DNA of 34,448 bases from Streptomyces sp. NP-1717 (GCF_022695985.1 NZ_JAAPBF010000060.1:1-34448); one strand, 5' to 3'. Positions 1 to 7,838 are shown, numbered from the stretch's first letter. Notes: generated by a model from the letters alone, not told the origin. A program made the numbers and translations.

Positions 1-2010
1 TACGACACGAAGACCATCTCGAAGGACGGCCGCAGCGCGCTGGTGCAGTTCAACATGCGCGGTGATCCGGAGACTTCGAGCGAGCGCGTGGAGACGGTGC
101 TCAAGGCCGTCGAGGGCGTGCAGGACAAGCACGAGGACACGCTGCGGATCGCGGAGATCGGCGGCGCCAGCATGAACAAGACCTTCGACGAGGCGTTCGG
201 CGACGACTTCAAGCAGGCGGAGATCTCCGCCGTGCCGGTGGCGCTGGGCATTCTGCTGATCGCCTTCGGCGCGCTGGTCGCCGCGCTGCTGCCGGTCGTT
301 CTGGCCCTCACCGCCATCATGGCGACGATGGGGCTCATGGGCGTGGTCAGCCATGTCATGCCGATGAGCGACACGGCCAGCTCCGTGATGCTGCTGGTGG
401 GTCTGGCGGTCGGCGTCGACTACTGCCTGTTCTATCTGCGGCGTGAGCGCGAGGAGCGCGAGGCCGGCCGGGACGCGGAGACGGCGCTGCGGATCGCCGC
501 GGCGACGAGCGGCCGGGCCGTCATCGTCTCCGGTGTCACTGTCTGTGTCGCCATGGCGGGCATGCTCTTCACCGGGCTGGCCGAGTTCAAGGCGATGGGG
601 CTGGCGTCCCTGATGGTCGTCGCGGTGGCGATGGTCGGTTCGGTGACGGTGCTGCCCGCGCTGCTGTCGCTGCTCGGCGAGCGGGTGGAGCGGGGCCGGG
701 TGCCGTTCCTGAACCGCCTCAAGCAGTCGAAGAAGCAGCGTGCGGCGGCGGCCGGCGCCGTCGGTGGTGGCGGGAGCGGTGTCGGTGGTGGCGGGAGCGG
801 CGAGAGCCGGTTCTGGCGTGCGGTGCTCGGCCGCGTACTGCACCGGCCGAAGACCGCGCTGGCGGTCGCCGCGGGCGCGCTCGTCGCGATCGCGTTGCCG
901 GCCGTCGGCATGCAGACGCAGAACTTCACGCTGGACCAGGAGTTCGGCGACTCGCTGCCCATCGTCCAGACGTACGAGCGGGTCAACGAGGCCTTCCCGG
1001 GAGGCGCGGAACCGGCCGAGGTCGTGGTGCGGGCGGACGACATCAACGCCGCTCCCGTACGGCAGGCACTCGCCGACTTCCGGGCGCAGGCGGTCGGTTC
1101 GGGTGCCTCGGAAGGCCCCGTCGAGATCGTCACGCACGACGAGCGGAACGTCGCGATCATCGAGGTGCCGCTGGTCGGCGGATCGGACCAGAACCGCGCC
1201 GAGAAGAGCCTGGAGCTGCTGCGGGACACCGTACGGCCCGCCACGCTCGGCACGGTCGACGGCGTCGAAGCGCCGATCTCCGGCCAGGTCGCCGGGTCGA
1301 AGGACTTCAACGACCAGCTGGTCGGGGCGGTGGCGCCGGTCTTCGCCTTCGTGGTGGTCTTCGCCTTCGTACTGATGCTGCTCTGCTTCAGGTCGCTGAC
1401 GATCGCGGTGACCTCGATCGTGCTGAACCTGCTGTCGGTCGGCGCCGCCTACGGCATCCTGACCGCCGTCTTCCAGCACGGCTGGGGCGCTTCGCTGGTC
1501 GGCGCCGAAGGCGTCGGGGCGATCATCTCCTGGCTGCCGCTGTTCCTGTTCGTGATCCTCTTCGGGCTGTCGATGGACTACCACGTCTTCGTGGTGTCGC
1601 GGATCCGCGAGGCGCGGATGCGGGGTCTGACCACCCGTGAGGCCATCACCCACGGAGTGGTGACCACGGCGGGCGTGGTGACGAGCGCGGCAGTGATCAT
1701 GGTCGCCGTGTTCGCCATCTTCGGGACGCTGTCGATGCAGTCGATGAAGCAGATGGGCGTCGGCCTGGCGGCAGCGGTGCTGATCGACGCGACGATCATC
1801 CGGGGCGTACTGCTCCCGGCGGTCATGGCGCTGCTCGACGAGCGCAACTGGTACTTCCCCTCCTGGCTGCGGTGGCTGCCCGACCTGACGCACGACGAGT
1901 CGGTCGTCGCGCAGGCGCAGACGGGCGGGGAATCGGGCGGCGGCGACGGTGCGCCGGAGGTCGACACGTACGGGAAGACGGGCGAACAGCCCGATCCCGT
2001 ACGGATCTGA
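1..2010 (+). CDS. MMPL family membrane transporter, 5' end missing
   Basis: The reading frame is open from base 1, so the gene starts before the window; 669 residues are visible. It is an RND-superfamily exporter of the MMPL type, which moves lipids or hydrophobic compounds across the membrane using the proton gradient. Two transmembrane blocks are seen. The first has the GVDYCLFY motif at about residues 138-145 and the second has the equivalent SMDYHVFVVSR motif; the paired Asp-Tyr motif is the proton-relay signature of the family. A soluble extracytoplasmic domain lies between the blocks, beginning TQNFTLDQEFG. A Gly/Ser-rich insert joins the first block to the second half. The tail after the last membrane helix is hydrophilic and Gly-rich. 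The gene converges on the macrolide glycosyltransferase gene. The family is certain; the substrate cannot be read from the sequence. Confidence 0.93.
   Translation, partial: YDTKTISKDGRSALVQFNMRGDPETSSERVETVLKAVEGVQDKHEDTLRIAEIGGASMNKTFDEAFGDDFKQAEISAVPVALGILLIAFGALVAALLPVVLALTAIMATMGLMGVVSHVMPMSDTASSVMLLVGLAVGVDYCLFYLRREREEREAGRDAETALRIAAATSGRAVIVSGVTVCVAMAGMLFTGLAEFKAMGLASLMVVAVAMVGSVTVLPALLSLLGERVERGRVPFLNRLKQSKKQRAAAAGAVGGGGSGVGGGGSGESRFWRAVLGRVLHRPKTALAVAAGALVAIALPAVGMQTQNFTLDQEFGDSLPIVQTYERVNEAFPGGAEPAEVVVRADDINAAPVRQALADFRAQAVGSGASEGPVEIVTHDERNVAIIEVPLVGGSDQNRAEKSLELLRDTVRPATLGTVDGVEAPISGQVAGSKDFNDQLVGAVAPVFAFVVVFAFVLMLLCFRSLTIAVTSIVLNLLSVGAAYGILTAVFQHGWGASLVGAEGVGAIISWLPLFLFVILFGLSMDYHVFVVSRIREARMRGLTTREAITHGVVTTAGVVTSAAVIMVAVFAIFGTLSMQSMKQMGVGLAAAVLIDATIIRGVLLPAVMALLDERNWYFPSWLRWLPDLTHDESVVAQAQTGGESGGGDGAPEVDTYGKTGEQPDPVRI
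760..801 (+). repeat. Tandem 21-bp in-frame repeat encoding a (VGGGGSG)x2 linker
   Basis: Two adjacent 21-bp units (760-780 and 781-801) differ only at the last base and encode VGGGGSG twice inside the MMPL gene. The unit length is a multiple of three, so copy-number change would keep the frame. It lies in the cytoplasmic loop between the two transporter halves. Confidence 0.85.
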
Positions 2011-2039
2011 GGCGCCTCTTCCCCCGTACGCCGCACGCA

Positions 2040-2077
2040 CCGCACGCCCGGCCGGCCTCCGCCGGCCGGGCGTGCGG
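2040..2077. terminator. Bidirectional hairpin terminator between MMPL and mgt
   Basis: A perfect 17-bp stem (2040-2056 with 2061-2077) closes a CTCC tetraloop between two convergent genes. There is no T-run, as is usual for actinobacterial terminators. It would serve both strands. Confidence 0.85.
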
Positions 2078-2104
2078 CGTGTGGGCCCCGCGTCCGGACA
2101 CCCC

Positions 2105-3304
2105 CTAGCGCCCCGGCAGCGCGGCCTCGATGATGTCGGCCGCCTGGCGCGTGCCGCCCTCCTCCGCCATGTCCCGCTTGATCTCCTGGCCCCTGCGGGC
2201 GACTTCGGGGTCCACCACGAGTCCGGTGACCGCCTCGCGCAGCGCCTCGGCCGTGACGTCCTCCATGGACAGGCGACGGGCGACACCGAGCGAGACGAGC
2301 ATGTCGGCGTTGCCGAACTGGTCGGCGAGCAGCGGTACGGCGACCATCGGCGTGCCGGTCGCGAGCCCTTCCTGGCTGCCGCCGGCGCCCGCGTGGGTGA
2401 TGAACGCGTCGGCCTTCTTGAGGATGGCGAGCTGAGGCACCCAGGAACGCACCTCGATGTTGCCGGGGATCTCGCCCAGTTCGGACGGATCGACGAACGA
2501 GCCGATCTGGAGCACGACATGCCAGCCGGGCAGGCCGCCGAACGCCTCGACACAGGCGCGGTAGAAGTCGGGCTGCTTGGTGTTCGCCGATCCGAGGGAG
2601 ACCAGCAGTACCTTCTCGGCGCCGGCCGGCCGCTCCCACTCCCCCTGGTCGGCCCGCTCCCCCTGGCACGCGCCGACGAAGGTGTAGACGGACTCGTCCA
2701 CCCGGTCGGCGAACAGCTGAAGTGCCTTCGGGATCAGCACGATCGCACGGTCGGGATGGACGACGAACCGGTCCAGGGGAAGGTCCATGCCGTTCTCGTC
2801 GAGCCATGCCTGGAAACGGGCGCGGTAGGCCCGGCCCCGCTCGGACTCGGCGAGCAGGGCGTTCTGAGGAGCGGCGACCTCCTCGTCGTAGCCGTCCCAG
2901 GCGACCATGTTCGGTGAGAGCTGGAGGTACGGGACGCCCCACCGGTGGGCCAGGATCGGCGCCGGGTACGACGTGATGTCGCTGATGACGAGGTCGGGGC
3001 GGTCGTCCTCGAACGCCTCGGCCAGCTGGGGCAGCGCCTGCGTCCCGTCGGTGAGGAACGGCTCCAGATTGTCGACCAGTTCGGTGCCCCACGCGTCGGG
3101 GTCGTCGTCCATCGGCAGGGTGGAGGTGTAGATCACCGGCTCGGCGCCGGTGGCGGCGACCTTCTCGGCGAAGGAGGCCGGGATGGCGTAGCTGACGCGA
3201 TGCCCCCGGGCGACGAGCTCCCGGATGACTTCGAGGCTCGGGTTCACGTGCCCGTGGGCGGCGATGGAGAACATGGCGATATGGGCGCGCTGTCGTGACG
3301 TCAT
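2105..3304 (-). CDS. mgt: Macrolide glycosyltransferase (MGT/OleD family)
   Basis: A GT-B fold glycosyltransferase of 399 residues, the usual size for OleD and MgtA. Enzymes of this family add glucose from UDP-glucose to the desosamine 2'-OH of macrolides and so inactivate them in the cytoplasm. The N terminus has the acceptor-domain signature FSIAAHGHVNPSLEVIREL. The C-terminal half carries the nucleotide-sugar motif: WVPQLAIL, then HAGAGGSQEGLATGTPMVAVP and LLADQ. I prefer the ATG at 3304 over the in-frame GTG at 3310. No Shine-Dalgarno precedes either, and a TAGGCT -10 box ends exactly 6 nt before this ATG, implying a leaderless transcript. The gene follows the erm gene on the same strand by 66 nt, matching the lrm-mgt pair known from S. 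lividans. The family call is firm; the acceptor range is inferred. Confidence 0.9.
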   Translation of the reverse strand: MTSRQRAHIAMFSIAAHGHVNPSLEVIRELVARGHRVSYAIPASFAEKVAATGAEPVIYTSTLPMDDDPDAWGTELVDNLEPFLTDGTQALPQLAEAFEDDRPDLVISDITSYPAPILAHRWGVPYLQLSPNMVAWDGYDEEVAAPQNALLAESERGRAYRARFQAWLDENGMDLPLDRFVVHPDRAIVLIPKALQLFADRVDESVYTFVGACQGERADQGEWERPAGAEKVLLVSLGSANTKQPDFYRACVEAFGGLPGWHVVLQIGSFVDPSELGEIPGNIEVRSWVPQLAILKKADAFITHAGAGGSQEGLATGTPMVAVPLLADQFGNADMLVSLGVARRLSMEDVTAEALREAVTGLVVDPEVARRGQEIKRDMAEEGGTRQAADIIEAALPGR

Positions 3305-3310
3305 ACGCAC

Positions 3311-3316
3311 AGCCTA
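3311..3316 (-). promoter_or_regulatory. -10 box of a probable leaderless mgt promoter
   Basis: Reading the minus strand, TAGGCT is followed by 6 nt and then the ATG at 3304, which places the expected +1 on the A of the start codon. The -35 region is poor and is covered by the inverted repeat at 3318-3348, so a regulator bound there could control mgt separately from erm. Confidence 0.5.
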
Positions 3317-3317
3317 G

Positions 3318-3348
3318 CATCAGACGAGACGAGACGTCTCGTCTGATG
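3318..3348. promoter_or_regulatory. Inverted repeat in the erm-mgt gap (operator or attenuator)
   Basis: Two perfect 12-bp arms (CATCAGACGAGA and its complement) flank a 7-nt spacer. An overlapping alternative is an 18-bp perfect palindrome centred on ACGT. It lies over the -35/-10 region of mgt and just after the erm stop codon. It could be a dimeric-repressor operator, or an RNA hairpin limiting read-through from erm into mgt. No regulator gene lies next to it. Confidence 0.6.
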
Positions 3349-3370
3349 TCAGGACGGCGCCGGTGGGGGC

Positions 3371-4156
3371 TCAGCGGCGGCGCAGCACCGTGTGCAGGGT
3401 CAGCCAGGCACCCGGCGGCACGAACGCGACGATCTCCGCGCGGTCGACACCCGCCGCGCAGAACGCCTCGTCGAGCCGCCGGCGCGGGTGGCCGGCCCGG
3501 TGCAGCGACGCGTACAGCGACCCGCCGATTCCGGTGAAGCCCGCCTCGACCAGCCGCCGGTAGCCGTCGAGTTGGGCGGCGGGCAGCAGTGGGCGCGGGC
3601 GCCGCTCGACGCGCAGGATGCCCGCGTCCACGCTCGGCACCGGCCGGAACTCACGCCGTCCGATCCGGCCGAGCAGCCGCCATTCGACGTGCGGCCACGT
3701 CTCGACCGTCCGCAGCGACCAGCGCCCGAAGTCCCCGGTGCGCTTGCGCGCGTATTCGAGCTGGGTGATGAGCGTGGCGTCGGTCAGCGAGGGCGCGCGC
3801 AGACACCAGTCGACGATGTCGGCGGTACGCGAGAAGGGCACGTTGCCGACCACGGCGAAGGGCTCGCGTGGCGGGCTCACGGTGACGAAGTCCCGCTCGT
3901 ACACCCGCACATGGGGTGTGGCGGCGAGGGTGGAGCGGAGTTCCGGGACGAGCCCGGGGTCGATCTCGTACGCGCGCAGCTCGCGGCAGTGCGGTGCGAG
4001 CGCGGTGGTCAGCGCGCCTTTCCCGGGGCCGGCTTCGAGCAGCAGCCCGGCGGGGTCGGGGCGGGCGGCGCGTACGAATCGGGCCACGGTGGCGCGGTCG
4101 GTGAGGAAGTTCTGCGAGAGCGTGCGGGATCGGCGGTGCTGCCGGCTGCGGGCCAT
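3371..4156 (-). CDS. erm: Erm-family 23S rRNA (adenine-2058 N6) methyltransferase, lrm/erm(O)-like
   Basis: Uses SAM to methylate the N6 of A2058 in 23S rRNA, giving lincosamide or full MLS resistance depending on whether one or two methyl groups are added. The 261-residue form begins MARSRQHRR, followed by the Erm motif LSQNFL (13-18), the SAM-binding loop EAGPGKG (41-47), the acidic EID of motif II, and catalytic NVPF (105-108). The frame is open upstream to a GTG at 4231, but the ATG at 4156 fits the family N terminus; an AGGAG lies about 14 nt upstream of it, which is rather far. A hairpin-forming leader precedes it. mgt lies downstream on the same strand. The S. lividans homologue Lrm monomethylates; which activity this one has cannot be read here. 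Confidence 0.9.
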   Translation of the reverse strand: MARSRQHRRSRTLSQNFLTDRATVARFVRAARPDPAGLLLEAGPGKGALTTALAPHCRELRAYEIDPGLVPELRSTLAATPHVRVYERDFVTVSPPREPFAVVGNVPFSRTADIVDWCLRAPSLTDATLITQLEYARKRTGDFGRWSLRTVETWPHVEWRLLGRIGRREFRPVPSVDAGILRVERRPRPLLPAAQLDGYRRLVEAGFTGIGGSLYASLHRAGHPRRRLDEAFCAAGVDRAEIVAFVPPGAWLTLHTVLRRR

Positions 4157-4179
4157 GGCCTGCGTCCTGTCTCCTGAAA

Positions 4180-4204
4180 GGGCTTCGTGGGCAGACGAAG
4201 GCCC
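4180..4204 (-). promoter_or_regulatory. Stem-loop just upstream of the erm ribosome-binding region
   Basis: Arms at 4180-4188 and 4195-4204 pair over 9 bp with one bulged base around a 6-nt loop. The stem lies directly upstream of the AGGAG sequence (4171-4175 on the complement) and of the ATG at 4156. With the leader ORF further upstream it is a candidate part of a translational or transcriptional attenuator. Confidence 0.4.
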
Positions 4205-4301
4205 TGACCGGAGCAGGGTGGGGCGGCGCACGGATCACGGATCACGCATCACGGAGGACCGTGAAGGATCGCGGGTCGGTGCGCGCGGGGAGCGCTGGAA
4301 G

Positions 4302-4421
4302 TCAGCGGTCGGAGATCCCAGGACCGGTCAGGGCGCCGGGGACGCGCCGCAGCCGGGAAAAGGCGGCGACGGAGCCCCGGACGGAGCCGGTGTTCACGAT
4401 CGCCATGAAGTTGCTACCCAT
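4302..4421 (-). CDS. Candidate macrolide-sensing leader peptide upstream of erm
   Basis: A 39-codon ORF begins MGSNFMAIV and ends 145 nt before the erm ATG. In the ErmC leader (MGIFSIFVI) residues 6-9, IFVI, make the ribosome stall with bound macrolide; ErmA-type leaders use IAVV. Here residues 6-9 are MAIV, at the same distance from the start and of the same small/branched hydrophobic character. There is no Shine-Dalgarno, but a good promoter (TTGTGG, 18-bp spacer, TAGCGT) ends 7 nt before the ATG, so the mRNA would be leaderless or nearly so. The rest of the ORF is Arg/Gly/Ala-rich and may not matter. Location, promoter and motif agree; stalling itself is inferred. Confidence 0.55.
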   Translation of the reverse strand: MGSNFMAIVNTGSVRGSVAAFSRLRRVPGALTGPGISDR

Positions 4422-4428
4422 GCCCCGG

Positions 4429-4458
4429 ACGCTAGACGGACCGGATCGTCTCCCACAA
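4429..4458 (-). promoter_or_regulatory. Promoter of the erm leader
   Basis: Minus strand: -35 TTGTGG at 4458-4453, an 18-bp spacer, -10 TAGCGT at 4434-4429, then 7 nt to the leader ATG. It resembles the vegetative Streptomyces consensus TTGACN/TANNNT. Confidence 0.6.
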
Positions 4459-4537
4459 CCGATATTTCCCCCCGGCACGGGAAGGGGGCGTGGAGAGTGG
4501 TCCGGCCGCCGGGGCACGAGTGACATGCACGCCGGAT

Positions 4538-4564
4538 GGGCCCGGGCCCGCGCGGCCCGGGCCC
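4538..4564. terminator. GC hairpin downstream of the sugar ABC operon
   Basis: Perfect 11-bp arms (4538-4548 and 4554-4564, GGGCCCGGGCC and its complement) enclose a 5-nt loop. It is about 107 nt past the binding-protein stop codon and upstream of the erm leader promoter, so it probably insulates the resistance operon from the transporter operon. Confidence 0.6.
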
Positions 4565-4633
4565 GGCGCCCTGGTGGTCGGGCACTTCGCCGACCCCGAG
4601 GGCAATGTCGTCGGCCTCGCGGGTACGGCCTGA
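4562..4633 (+). pseudogene. C-terminal remnant of a VOC (glyoxalase/bleomycin-resistance) protein
   Basis: The plus-strand frame ending at the TGA at 4631-4633 reads ALVVGHFADPEGNVVGLAG. The DPEGNVVGL segment is the typical last strand of VOC-family proteins, including the metal-ligand-bearing end. No start codon, N-terminal VOC module or homologous upstream sequence is visible; a GC hairpin lies where the rest should be. It is best read as the tail of a deleted gene. Confidence 0.5.
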
Positions 4634-4671
4634 GGGACGGTCCGTGACCGGCGCCGTACCGCGCACACGCC

Positions 4672-6009
4672 TCAGCGCTGGTAGCGGGCCAGCACCAGGT
4701 TGCCGTCCTTCACCAGCCGTTTCTCCAGCTCCGCGCGGTCGATCGCGCCGCTGTAGTACTCCTGGAGCGCCGGCGTCGCGACCTTGTCCTTCCACTCCGG
4801 GTAGCCGCGCACCGACTGCGCGGGCGCCGACAGCAGTTCGCGGGCGAGGGCGGCGCCGGTCCCCCAGCCGTGCTTCGGGGTGTGCAGGGACGGGTCGGCG
4901 AGCGCCGCCGTACCGGTGGGCAGCATCCAGTCGCCCCGGGCGAGGCGGACCATGTTCTCGGGCTGGAGCAGGAAGTCGATGAAGGCCACCGCCTCCTTCT
5001 TGTGAGGCGTGTCCTCGGCGACCGACAGGGTCTGCGGGCTGACGCCCTGCGTCGCGCCGTCGGCCCCGGCGGGGGCCGGCAGCACCGTCCACTCGAAGTC
5101 CTCGGGCGCCTGCTGGATGATCTGCTGCCGGTAGGAGAACCCGAGCGGCACCATCGCGTACTTGCCCCCGAAGAACCCCGGCAGCGTGTCCGAACCGCCC
5201 ATGCCGAGCGTGGCGCCCGACGCGCTGCCGTCGCTGTTGACCTGGTGGTGGATGACGGCGGGGACCTCGGCGTCAGCGTCGGTGTACCGAATCGTCACCT
5301 TGTCGTCGGCGCCCCGGTGGAAGAGCTGCCCGCCGGTGGACCGGCTGAGGTTGAGCGTCGCGGAGACCGGGTCCTTGAGCGGCCAGGCCACCCCGTACTC
5401 CGCCTGCCCGGCACCGGGCTCGCGTCCTTCTGGCGCCGTGAGTTCCTTGGTGGCCGCCCTGAACTCGGCCCAGGTCCACGGCTTCTCGACGGTCGGGATC
5501 CGCACGCCGGAGGCTTCCAGGATCTTCTTGTTGGCGATCAGCACGCGCGGCTCCTGGAGGTACGGCACGCCGTACACCCCGTCGCCGAACTCCGTGGTCT
5601 CCCAGCTGCGTTCCGGGATGTCCCGCTTCAGCCGGTCGGGCAGCAGCGCGTCGAGGTCGGCGAGATAGCCGCCGTACGCGAAGTCGGCGAGGTCGTCCGA
5701 GGCGTCATGGATGATGTCGGGCGCCTCACCGCCTTCGAAGGAGGTGAGCAGCTGGTCGTGGACGCTGTCCCAGCTCCCCTGCACGTACTCGACCCGGACG
5801 CCGGGTTGGGTGGCGTTCCACTCCTTCACCAGCTCCTTGTTGACCTGGACCGATTCGTCCTGCCAGGCCAGCGACTGGAAGCGCAGGGTGATCCGGCCGT
5901 CCGGCGACTCGCCGTCGCCGCCGGAGCCGGAGCAGCCGGTGAGCAGCAGAAGGGTGGCCGCCGCGGCGGCCGTCAGCCTTCTCGTACCCGTCAGGGTCCT
6001 GGTACGCAT
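4672..6009 (-). CDS. Sugar ABC transporter substrate-binding lipoprotein
   Basis: A family 1 extracellular solute-binding protein of 445 residues. A signal peptide ends in the lipobox LLTGC with the lipidated Cys near residue 26, so the mature protein is anchored outside the membrane and delivers carbohydrate to the two permeases. Family features are the LRFQSLAW strand after the linker, the APDIIHDASDD segment and the late IDFLLQPENM region. The ATG at 6009 overlaps the stop of the upstream permease (ATGA), showing translational coupling; upstream extension of the frame runs through the permease gene and is not credible. The substrate is unknown, probably a sugar or oligosaccharide. Confidence 0.92.
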   Translation of the reverse strand: MRTRTLTGTRRLTAAAAATLLLLTGCSGSGGDGESPDGRITLRFQSLAWQDESVQVNKELVKEWNATQPGVRVEYVQGSWDSVHDQLLTSFEGGEAPDIIHDASDDLADFAYGGYLADLDALLPDRLKRDIPERSWETTEFGDGVYGVPYLQEPRVLIANKKILEASGVRIPTVEKPWTWAEFRAATKELTAPEGREPGAGQAEYGVAWPLKDPVSATLNLSRSTGGQLFHRGADDKVTIRYTDADAEVPAVIHHQVNSDGSASGATLGMGGSDTLPGFFGGKYAMVPLGFSYRQQIIQQAPEDFEWTVLPAPAGADGATQGVSPQTLSVAEDTPHKKEAVAFIDFLLQPENMVRLARGDWMLPTGTAALADPSLHTPKHGWGTGAALARELLSAPAQSVRGYPEWKDKVATPALQEYYSGAIDRAELEKRLVKDGNLVLARYQR

Positions 6010-6848
6010 CAGGTCTTCACCGCCCCGGCGAGCATGCCGCCCGTGATCCGTCGTTGGATGATCGCGAAGATGACGAGGGAGGGGATCGTCGCGAGGAACG
6101 CCGCCGCCGCGAGCGGCCCCAGGCCGGCGACGCCCTCGGCGCCGAGGAAGTGGGTGAGGATCACCGGCAGGGTCTGCTTCTCCGGGGACTTGAGCAGGAC
6201 GAGCGCGAAGAAGAACTCGTTCCACGCCGTGATGAAGGCGAACATCGCGGTGGCGACGATGCCCGGCGCCAGCAGCGGGGCCGTGACGGAGACAAGGGTA
6301 CGGAGCCGGCCTGCGCCGTCGACGGCCGCCGCCTCCTCCAGCTCGGCTGGTACGGCCCGGACGTAACCGACCAGCATCCAGAGCGCGAACGGCAGCGACC
6401 ACACCACGTACACCATGATCAGCCCGAGCAGCGAGTTGATCAGGTGGAGGTTCTTCAGTACGAGGAAGAGCGGGATGATCACCAGGACGAACGGGAACGC
6501 CTGGCTGACCACGACCCAGCCGGTCGCCGCCGTCGCGAGCCTGCTGCGCTGCCGGGCCATCACATAGGCCATCGGCGTCGCGATGACGACGGCGATCAGG
6601 GACGCGGAGAGCGCGACGGTGAGGCTGTTGCCGGCGGCCCTGAGGAGCGGCTGCTCGTCGAACGCCTGCCGGAAGTTCTCCAGGGTCGGGCTGTCGGGTA
6701 TCCAGGTGGGGTGCAGACTGCCCAGCTCACGCGCCGGTTTGAAGGCGGTGGAGATCAGCCACAGGAACGGGAAGGCGAGAAAGACCAGATAGCAGAGGAG
6801 CGCGAGGTACTGCCCGGCGCGCGCCGGCCTGCTGGTGCGCGGACTCAT
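6009..6848 (-). CDS. Carbohydrate ABC transporter permease, MalG type
   Basis: Inner-membrane permease of 279 residues with an N-terminal helix (YLALLCYLVFLAFPFLWLI), a periplasmic segment and five further helices, typical of CUT1 MalG/UgpE partners. The EAA loop that docks the ATPase reads ELEEAAAVDGAGRLRTLVSVTAPLL. The start overlaps the preceding permease stop by four bases (ATGA) and its own stop overlaps the binding-protein start in the same way. It forms the channel with the MalF-type protein. Confidence 0.93.
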   Translation of the reverse strand: MSPRTSRPARAGQYLALLCYLVFLAFPFLWLISTAFKPARELGSLHPTWIPDSPTLENFRQAFDEQPLLRAAGNSLTVALSASLIAVVIATPMAYVMARQRSRLATAATGWVVVSQAFPFVLVIIPLFLVLKNLHLINSLLGLIMVYVVWSLPFALWMLVGYVRAVPAELEEAAAVDGAGRLRTLVSVTAPLLAPGIVATAMFAFITAWNEFFFALVLLKSPEKQTLPVILTHFLGAEGVAGLGPLAAAAFLATIPSLVIFAIIQRRITGGMLAGAVKT

Positions 6849-7783
6849 TTCTCCTCCCCCGACTTGAGACGTCCCACCAGGTAGAAGGCGAGCAGGACCG
6901 AGATCACGGCGACCATGACGCAGCCCATGGCGGCGGCGTAGCCGAACTGCCCGTAGCGGAACGCCTCTTCGTAGGCGAAGAGCATGGGCAGTCGGGTCCG
7001 GCCGCCGGGGCCGCCGCTGGTCAGCACGTAGACCAGGGCGAAGGAGTTGAAGTTCCAGATGAAGTTGAGCGCCGTGATGGCGAGGGCGACCGGCTTGAGC
7101 GCGGGCCAGGTGACGGTACGGAACCGGCGCCAGGCGCCCGCGCCGTCCAGCGCCGCCGCCTCGTGCAGTTCGTCCGGGGTGTTCTGGAGTCCGGCGAGCA
7201 GCGCGACGGTGGTCTGCGGCATACCCGCCCAGATCCCCACGACGATCACGGCGGGCAGTGCGGTGGCCAGGCCGGTGAGCCAGTCGCGGCCGTCACCGAG
7301 GCCGAAGTCGCGGATCGTCTCGTTGAGGATTCCGGCGTCGGCGTTGTAGACGAGACGCCACATGATGCCGACGACGACCTCGGGCATGGCCCAGGGGATG
7401 ATCGCCAGGGCCCGCGCGAGCCAGCGGAAGCGGAGCCGCTGGTTGAGCAGAAGGGCGAGGCCGAGCGCGAGCACGAACTGCGGGACGGTGACACCGACGG
7501 CCCACAGCAGGCCGATCCGGAAGGACTCCCAGAAGAGTGTGTCGTGGTACAGGTCCTGGAAGTTCAGCGTGCCGATCCACTCGGTGGGCTCGGTGCGGCC
7601 GGACTGCGCGTCGGTGAACGCCAGGACGATGCCGTAGAGCAGCGGGCCGACGCTGAGTACCAGGATGGGTATGAGGGCCGGCAGCACCAGGAACCAGGCG
7701 CCGCGGTCGATCACCTTCTCCCGCCGTGGCGCGCCCTGCGGTGTGCCTCTTCCGGACCGCGCCTTCGCGGTCGCCAGTGTCAC
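6845..7783 (-). CDS. Carbohydrate ABC transporter permease, MalF/UgpA type
   Basis: First gene of the sugar-import operon; 312 residues from a GTG at 7783. That start is chosen because a near-perfect Shine-Dalgarno (GAAGGAG) lies 8 nt upstream; the frame stays open to 7936 but without such a site. A short basic cytoplasmic N terminus precedes the first helix (GAWFLVLPALIPILVLSVG), then the CUT1 permease fold with its EAA loop, DELHEAAALDGAGAWRRF. The operon encodes no ATPase. In Streptomyces many CUT1 importers share the ATPase MsiK, so that is the likely partner. Confidence 0.92.
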   Translation of the reverse strand: MTLATAKARSGRGTPQGAPRREKVIDRGAWFLVLPALIPILVLSVGPLLYGIVLAFTDAQSGRTEPTEWIGTLNFQDLYHDTLFWESFRIGLLWAVGVTVPQFVLALGLALLLNQRLRFRWLARALAIIPWAMPEVVVGIMWRLVYNADAGILNETIRDFGLGDGRDWLTGLATALPAVIVVGIWAGMPQTTVALLAGLQNTPDELHEAAALDGAGAWRRFRTVTWPALKPVALAITALNFIWNFNSFALVYVLTSGGPGGRTRLPMLFAYEEAFRYGQFGYAAAMGCVMVAVISVLLAFYLVGRLKSGEEK

Positions 7784-7838
7784 GGATTCGGCTCCTTCGG
7801 GCGGCTTTGTGGGGATGGCCGCCCCGGCGGCCCCCGTC

